From: Larkinella sp. C7
GTDB taxonomy: Bacteria > Bacteroidota > Bacteroidia > Cytophagales > Spirosomataceae
DNA length: 64,000 bases
Direction of reading: 5' to 3'
Assembly (NCBI RefSeq): GCF_006149005.1
Contig: NZ_VBSL01000001.1
Location: 496,001 to 560,000 of the forward strand
Part shown: positions 61,105-64,000 of the stretch, one piece after another
Layout of the letters: each line of letters opens with the position of its first letter
How positions within the stretch are numbered: position 1 is the first letter of the stretch
Notes under the pieces: model-generated
Seen by the model: the letters and a program-made list of their open reading frames with translations, nothing else
Told to the model about the DNA's origin: nothing
The model's database searches: none
Program-made: the position numbers and the translations under genes

Positions 61105-61157
61105 CGTCTAAGCAACTGAGAGAAGTTCTTTCAGCCGGAACGGGCCGTCCGGCGGAG

Positions 61158-63257
61158 GTGCGGCCTTCCCCGTTGCACGACGATTTGAAATACTGTTCTA
61201 CCCTTTGGCTGATCAGCGGTTTTCTGCTCAGCCAATCGTTTGCCGTTGCGCAGGAATACCGTCGGCGCGAGACCAACCTCACGGCGTTCATTCAGAACCT
61301 GTTTCCGGTTCAGACCGAAGGCATTGATTACCAAACGGTTTACGAAAATCTATACCAGCTTTACGCCAACCCGCTCGATCTCAACACCGCCACCCGCGAC
61401 GAGCTGGCAGCCACCTCCCTGCTGACCGAACGCCAGCTCAATAGCCTGGCGGAATACCGCACCCGCTTTGGCAACCTGCTTTCAATTTATGAACTCCAGG
61501 CCGTTCCGGATTTCGACCTGCCCACCATCCGCCGACTGCTGCCTTTTGTCACCGTCGATGCCCAAAACCGCTCGCTTTCGGTTCGCAATCCCACCGACCA
61601 TTACCTGATCATGCGGGTGGAACGCGTCCTGGAAAAGCAAAAGGGATTTACGTCGGCAGAACCGGACAAAAACGGCAACCTGCCCCGGCGCTACGACGGC
61701 AGTCGGCAGCAGTGGTACTGGCGGTACCGCTACAGCCGCCCGCGCGCGTTCAGTTTTGGGCTGACGCTGGAGCAGGACCCCGGTGAACCATTTCGCTGGA
61801 AACCGGCGAGCCATCAGTACGGCATCGACTACGTTTCGTTTCACGCCCAATTTCAGAACCGGGGCCGTTGGCGGAACCTGCTGATTGGTGATTACCAACT
61901 CCAAATCGGGCAGGGGCTCATCCTGGCGTCGGGCTTTTCGCTGGGCAAAGGCACCGAAACCGTCGCAGGTGTTCGGCGGCCCTCGCTGGGTGGACGGCCT
62001 TACAGTTCCCTCAGCGAATCCGGTTTTCTGCGCGGGCTAACGGCCACCTATTCCCTGCACAAAAACTGGGACATAACCCTACTGGCCGCCCACAACCGGC
62101 GGGATGGCAACGTGGTGGAAGACCCTGAAAATCAGGAAGACAAGATTAGCTCCCTCCAGACCAGCGGCCTCCACCGCACCACGTCCGAACTGACCGACCG
62201 GGCCAGTCTGCTGGAGCAGAATCTGGGCATTCATGTATTGCACCACCGGGATCAACGGTGGCAACTGGGTGCGACTATTTTGCATACGGTTTTCGACAAA
62301 ACCCTGCAAAAACGCGATCTGCCGTACAATCGCTACGAGTTTTCGGGGAAACAAAACACGGTTTTCGGGTTGCACGGCAATTATGTGTGGCAAAACGTCA
62401 ATTTTTTCGGGGAAGCCGCCCGGTCGTCGAGCGGGGGTGTTGGGGCCGTTGGTGGTGCTGTCGCCAGCCTGACCAAGCGGTTTGATGTCGCAATGCTGGG
62501 GCGGTATTATGCCCGAAATTTTCACAGTTTCTACGCCAATGCCTTTGGCGAGAACACGCGCAACAGCAACGAACGCAGCCTTTACACCGGCTTGCGGTAT
62601 GTCATCTATCGCAAACTGACGCTGGGAGCCTTCATGGACTACTACCGGTTTCCGTGGTGGAAATACCTGGTCGATAAACCGTCGCAGGGGTACGATTACC
62701 TGCTGCAAGCCACCTACACGCCCACCAAAAAGCTTACGGTTTACGGGATTTACCACGAAGAACACAAGGAGAAAAACCTGCCAACCCGGCTTAGCAAAGG
62801 CCAGGAAACCGTTGAAACCGTCCGAAAAAATTACGCCCTCAACGCCGACTATTCTCCTTCCCGAACCTGGTCGTTTCGCACCCGGATTCAATGGGGAAGC
62901 TTCCGGTATGCAGGTTATCCGGCTTCAAACGGGCTGGCCATCGTGCAGGATGCTACGGCGGACTTCGGACGGTTATCCTTCAGCGGGCGGCTGGCGTGGT
63001 TCAGCACGAACGACTACGACAGCCGCCAGTATGTCTACGAACGGGATGTGCTCTCTGCGTTTTCGATTCCGGCCTACGCCAACAAAGGCATCCGGAATTA
63101 CCTGCTGCTGCAGTATACCCTCAACAAACACCTGGATGTCTGGCTCCGCTGGAGCCGAAGCGATTTCCGAAAACAGGAAACCGTCGGCTCGGATCTGGAC
63201 GAAATTGACAAACCGCACAAAAGCGAGGTGAAGGTGCAGGTGCGGTGGCGGTTTTAA
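61158..63257 (+). CDS. Exported helix-hairpin-helix / outer-membrane barrel-like protein
   Basis: Protein of 699 residues. Signal peptide (about 15-30, LWLISGFLLSQSFAVAQ), then a ComEA-like helix-hairpin-helix region at about 60-125 (DLNTATRDELAATSLLTERQLNSLAEYRTRFGNLLSIYELQAVPDFD). A long C-terminal part is rich in aromatic beta-strands ending VKVQVRWRF, compatible with an outer-membrane barrel. HhH modules normally bind DNA non-specifically, so DNA uptake at the surface is possible but unproven; this architecture is common in Bacteroidota and uncharacterised. The start is GTG at 61158; no ATG is better placed. Confidence 0.83.
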   Translation: MRPSPLHDDLKYCSTLWLISGFLLSQSFAVAQEYRRRETNLTAFIQNLFPVQTEGIDYQTVYENLYQLYANPLDLNTATRDELAATSLLTERQLNSLAEYRTRFGNLLSIYELQAVPDFDLPTIRRLLPFVTVDAQNRSLSVRNPTDHYLIMRVERVLEKQKGFTSAEPDKNGNLPRRYDGSRQQWYWRYRYSRPRAFSFGLTLEQDPGEPFRWKPASHQYGIDYVSFHAQFQNRGRWRNLLIGDYQLQIGQGLILASGFSLGKGTETVAGVRRPSLGGRPYSSLSESGFLRGLTATYSLHKNWDITLLAAHNRRDGNVVEDPENQEDKISSLQTSGLHRTTSELTDRASLLEQNLGIHVLHHRDQRWQLGATILHTVFDKTLQKRDLPYNRYEFSGKQNTVFGLHGNYVWQNVNFFGEAARSSSGGVGAVGGAVASLTKRFDVAMLGRYYARNFHSFYANAFGENTRNSNERSLYTGLRYVIYRKLTLGAFMDYYRFPWWKYLVDKPSQGYDYLLQATYTPTKKLTVYGIYHEEHKEKNLPTRLSKGQETVETVRKNYALNADYSPSRTWSFRTRIQWGSFRYAGYPASNGLAIVQDATADFGRLSFSGRLAWFSTNDYDSRQYVYERDVLSAFSIPAYANKGIRNYLLLQYTLNKHLDVWLRWSRSDFRKQETVGSDLDEIDKPHKSEVKVQVRWRF

Positions 63258-63260
63258 ACC

Positions 63261-64000
63261 CTAATCCTCGCTCGGCCGAATGTTCACCTCCTCCACTTTC
63301 ACCGTCTTGCTGCTCACCGCCGAAACGCCGAAGAAACCGACGGCTTTGGGGCCGCTGGCGTTGCGGTTCACCACGTTGGTCGGTACGTTGGCGGGCGGGG
63401 AAGCAAACAGCCCGCCGTTGTTGATCTGGGTGCTGAGCTGCTGAAAGAAATAAAACGCATCCGGCGTGATCGACAACACTTCCACTTTTACCGAATCGTT
63501 CCGGTTGTACAAACTGTCGGGGTTGATCGACGTCCGGATGGGCTGGATAAACAACAAACCGTCGGTGTCGGCCGAACCGTTGAACGAACCATTGTACGAC
63601 ACGACGATGTCGCTGGTTTCGTCGAGCCGCTTGCCGTTGCGATACGCCCGAATCCAGTAATAATCCGTCTGGTTCGGGAGGTCCGTTGCGTAAAACTCGC
63701 CCGCGAAACCCTTCCGGTCTTCCAGCGGATTGGGTTTTTCTTCCCGGAAAACCAGCGAATCGATGGTCGGAACGGAATTCATCTGGGAAATGGCATAATA
63801 TTCCTGCCCTTCAAACCGGATGCCCAACAAATACCTTTTGCCGATTTTTCCGAATACTTCACCGGGTTTTGGGGTCCAGACGTAGGTTCCGTTCCCTTTT
63901 ACATCGATAAATTCGTGAATCACGCTGTCCTCGTCGGCCACAATCACCGTGGCACCCAGAGCGGCCGGGGGCTGCGCTGCATCAAAATACCCGGTGGTTT
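63261..64000 (-). CDS. DUF4249 family protein, C-terminal part (start off the window)
   Basis: The last 246 or so residues of a DUF4249 protein, a Bacteroidota family of secreted, Ig-like domain proteins encoded near TonB-dependent receptors. Visible: TGYFDAAQPPAALGATVIVADEDSVIHEF, YVWTPKPGEVFGKIGKRYLLGIRFEGQEYYA, DYYWIRAYRNGKRLDETSDI, and the C-terminal PTNVVNRNASGPKAVGFFGVSAVSS typical of the family. The frame is open to the window end, so the start and any partner receptor lie to the right. Convergent with the HhH protein gene, 3 bases apart. Confidence 0.88.
   Translation of the reverse strand, partial: TTGYFDAAQPPAALGATVIVADEDSVIHEFIDVKGNGTYVWTPKPGEVFGKIGKRYLLGIRFEGQEYYAISQMNSVPTIDSLVFREEKPNPLEDRKGFAGEFYATDLPNQTDYYWIRAYRNGKRLDETSDIVVSYNGSFNGSADTDGLLFIQPIRTSINPDSLYNRNDSVKVEVLSITPDAFYFFQQLSTQINNGGLFASPPANVPTNVVNRNASGPKAVGFFGVSAVSSKTVKVEEVNIRPSED

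Noticed and set aside
61034-61291. Minus-strand frames between ppk2 and the HhH gene
   Set aside because: They overlap a strong terminator and the signal-peptide coding region of the HhH protein and carry no motif.

Overview
The window looks like chromosome of a free-living Bacteroidota of the Cytophagales, most like Spirosomaceae (Spirosoma/Larkinella type). This is inferred from two SusC/SusD pairs, a FecR/ECF-sigma surface-signalling set, a T9SS-type C-terminal domain, a two-propeller (Reg_prop/Y_Y_Y) histidine kinase, DUF4249 and SusD-like_2 proteins, moderately high GC, starts without Shine-Dalgarno sites, and a few promoters of the Bacteroidota type (-7 TAnnTTTG). No rRNA, tRNA, CRISPR array, integrase or intact insertion sequence was seen.

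Layout. 1-5575 (minus): ECF sigma, FecR anti-sigma, SusC with STN domain, and the start of a SusD lipoprotein, a complete surface-signalling nutrient-uptake operon. 5892-7733: cytochrome c/sugar dehydrogenase fusion. 7734-12902: an AT-rich accessory patch with a broken DUF1569 gene, two palindromes, and a compact three-gene operon of AAA+ ATPase, intracellular subtilisin-like protease and DUF3037 protein. This is the best candidate for an undescribed (possibly defence-related) system. 12918-16249: CBM9-like protein, then a WYL regulator divergent from two diverged paralogous small genes that carry the same palindrome plus promoter in front. 16250-19364: DUF433/DUF5615 toxin-antitoxin-like pair behind priA. 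19412-25902: DoxX protein preceded by a perfect 38-bp palindrome, a KefF/KefC-like pair next to a bacillithiol-disulfide-reductase-like gene (ypdA), and a TPR histidine kinase. 26078-30593: LamG metallophosphoesterase and GH78 alpha-L-rhamnosidase. 30714-35466: a tightly overlapping five-gene minus-strand operon (FdtA-like ketoisomerase, aminotransferase, GT2, methyltransferase, GT-C membrane protein) for a surface amino-sugar glycan. 35467-36449: unexplained DNA. 36450-44674: two Tat-exported ferritin-like proteins, a ModE-like regulator behind a large sensor kinase, and a T9SS-secreted SGNH esterase with a duplicated unknown module. 45027-52031: second SusC/SusD pair and a prolyl oligopeptidase. 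52166-55824: small outer-membrane barrel and a second ECF operon (sigma, HEAT-repeat anti-sigma candidate, two DUF4097 proteins). 55967-64000: small secreted protein, OmpR-type two-component pair, lone receiver, MsrA, PPK2, HhH/outer-membrane protein and a partial DUF4249 protein.

The window is dominated by glycan capture and breakdown at the surface (SusCD x2, GH78, SGNH esterase, CBM9, sugar dehydrogenase), thiol/oxidative stress handling (KefFC, YpdA, MsrA, DoxX, ferritin-like proteins) and sensing. A second theme is intergenic structure: several long imperfect inverted repeats of similar design sit at gene ends. Family assignments come from recognising sequence motifs by eye; no search was run.
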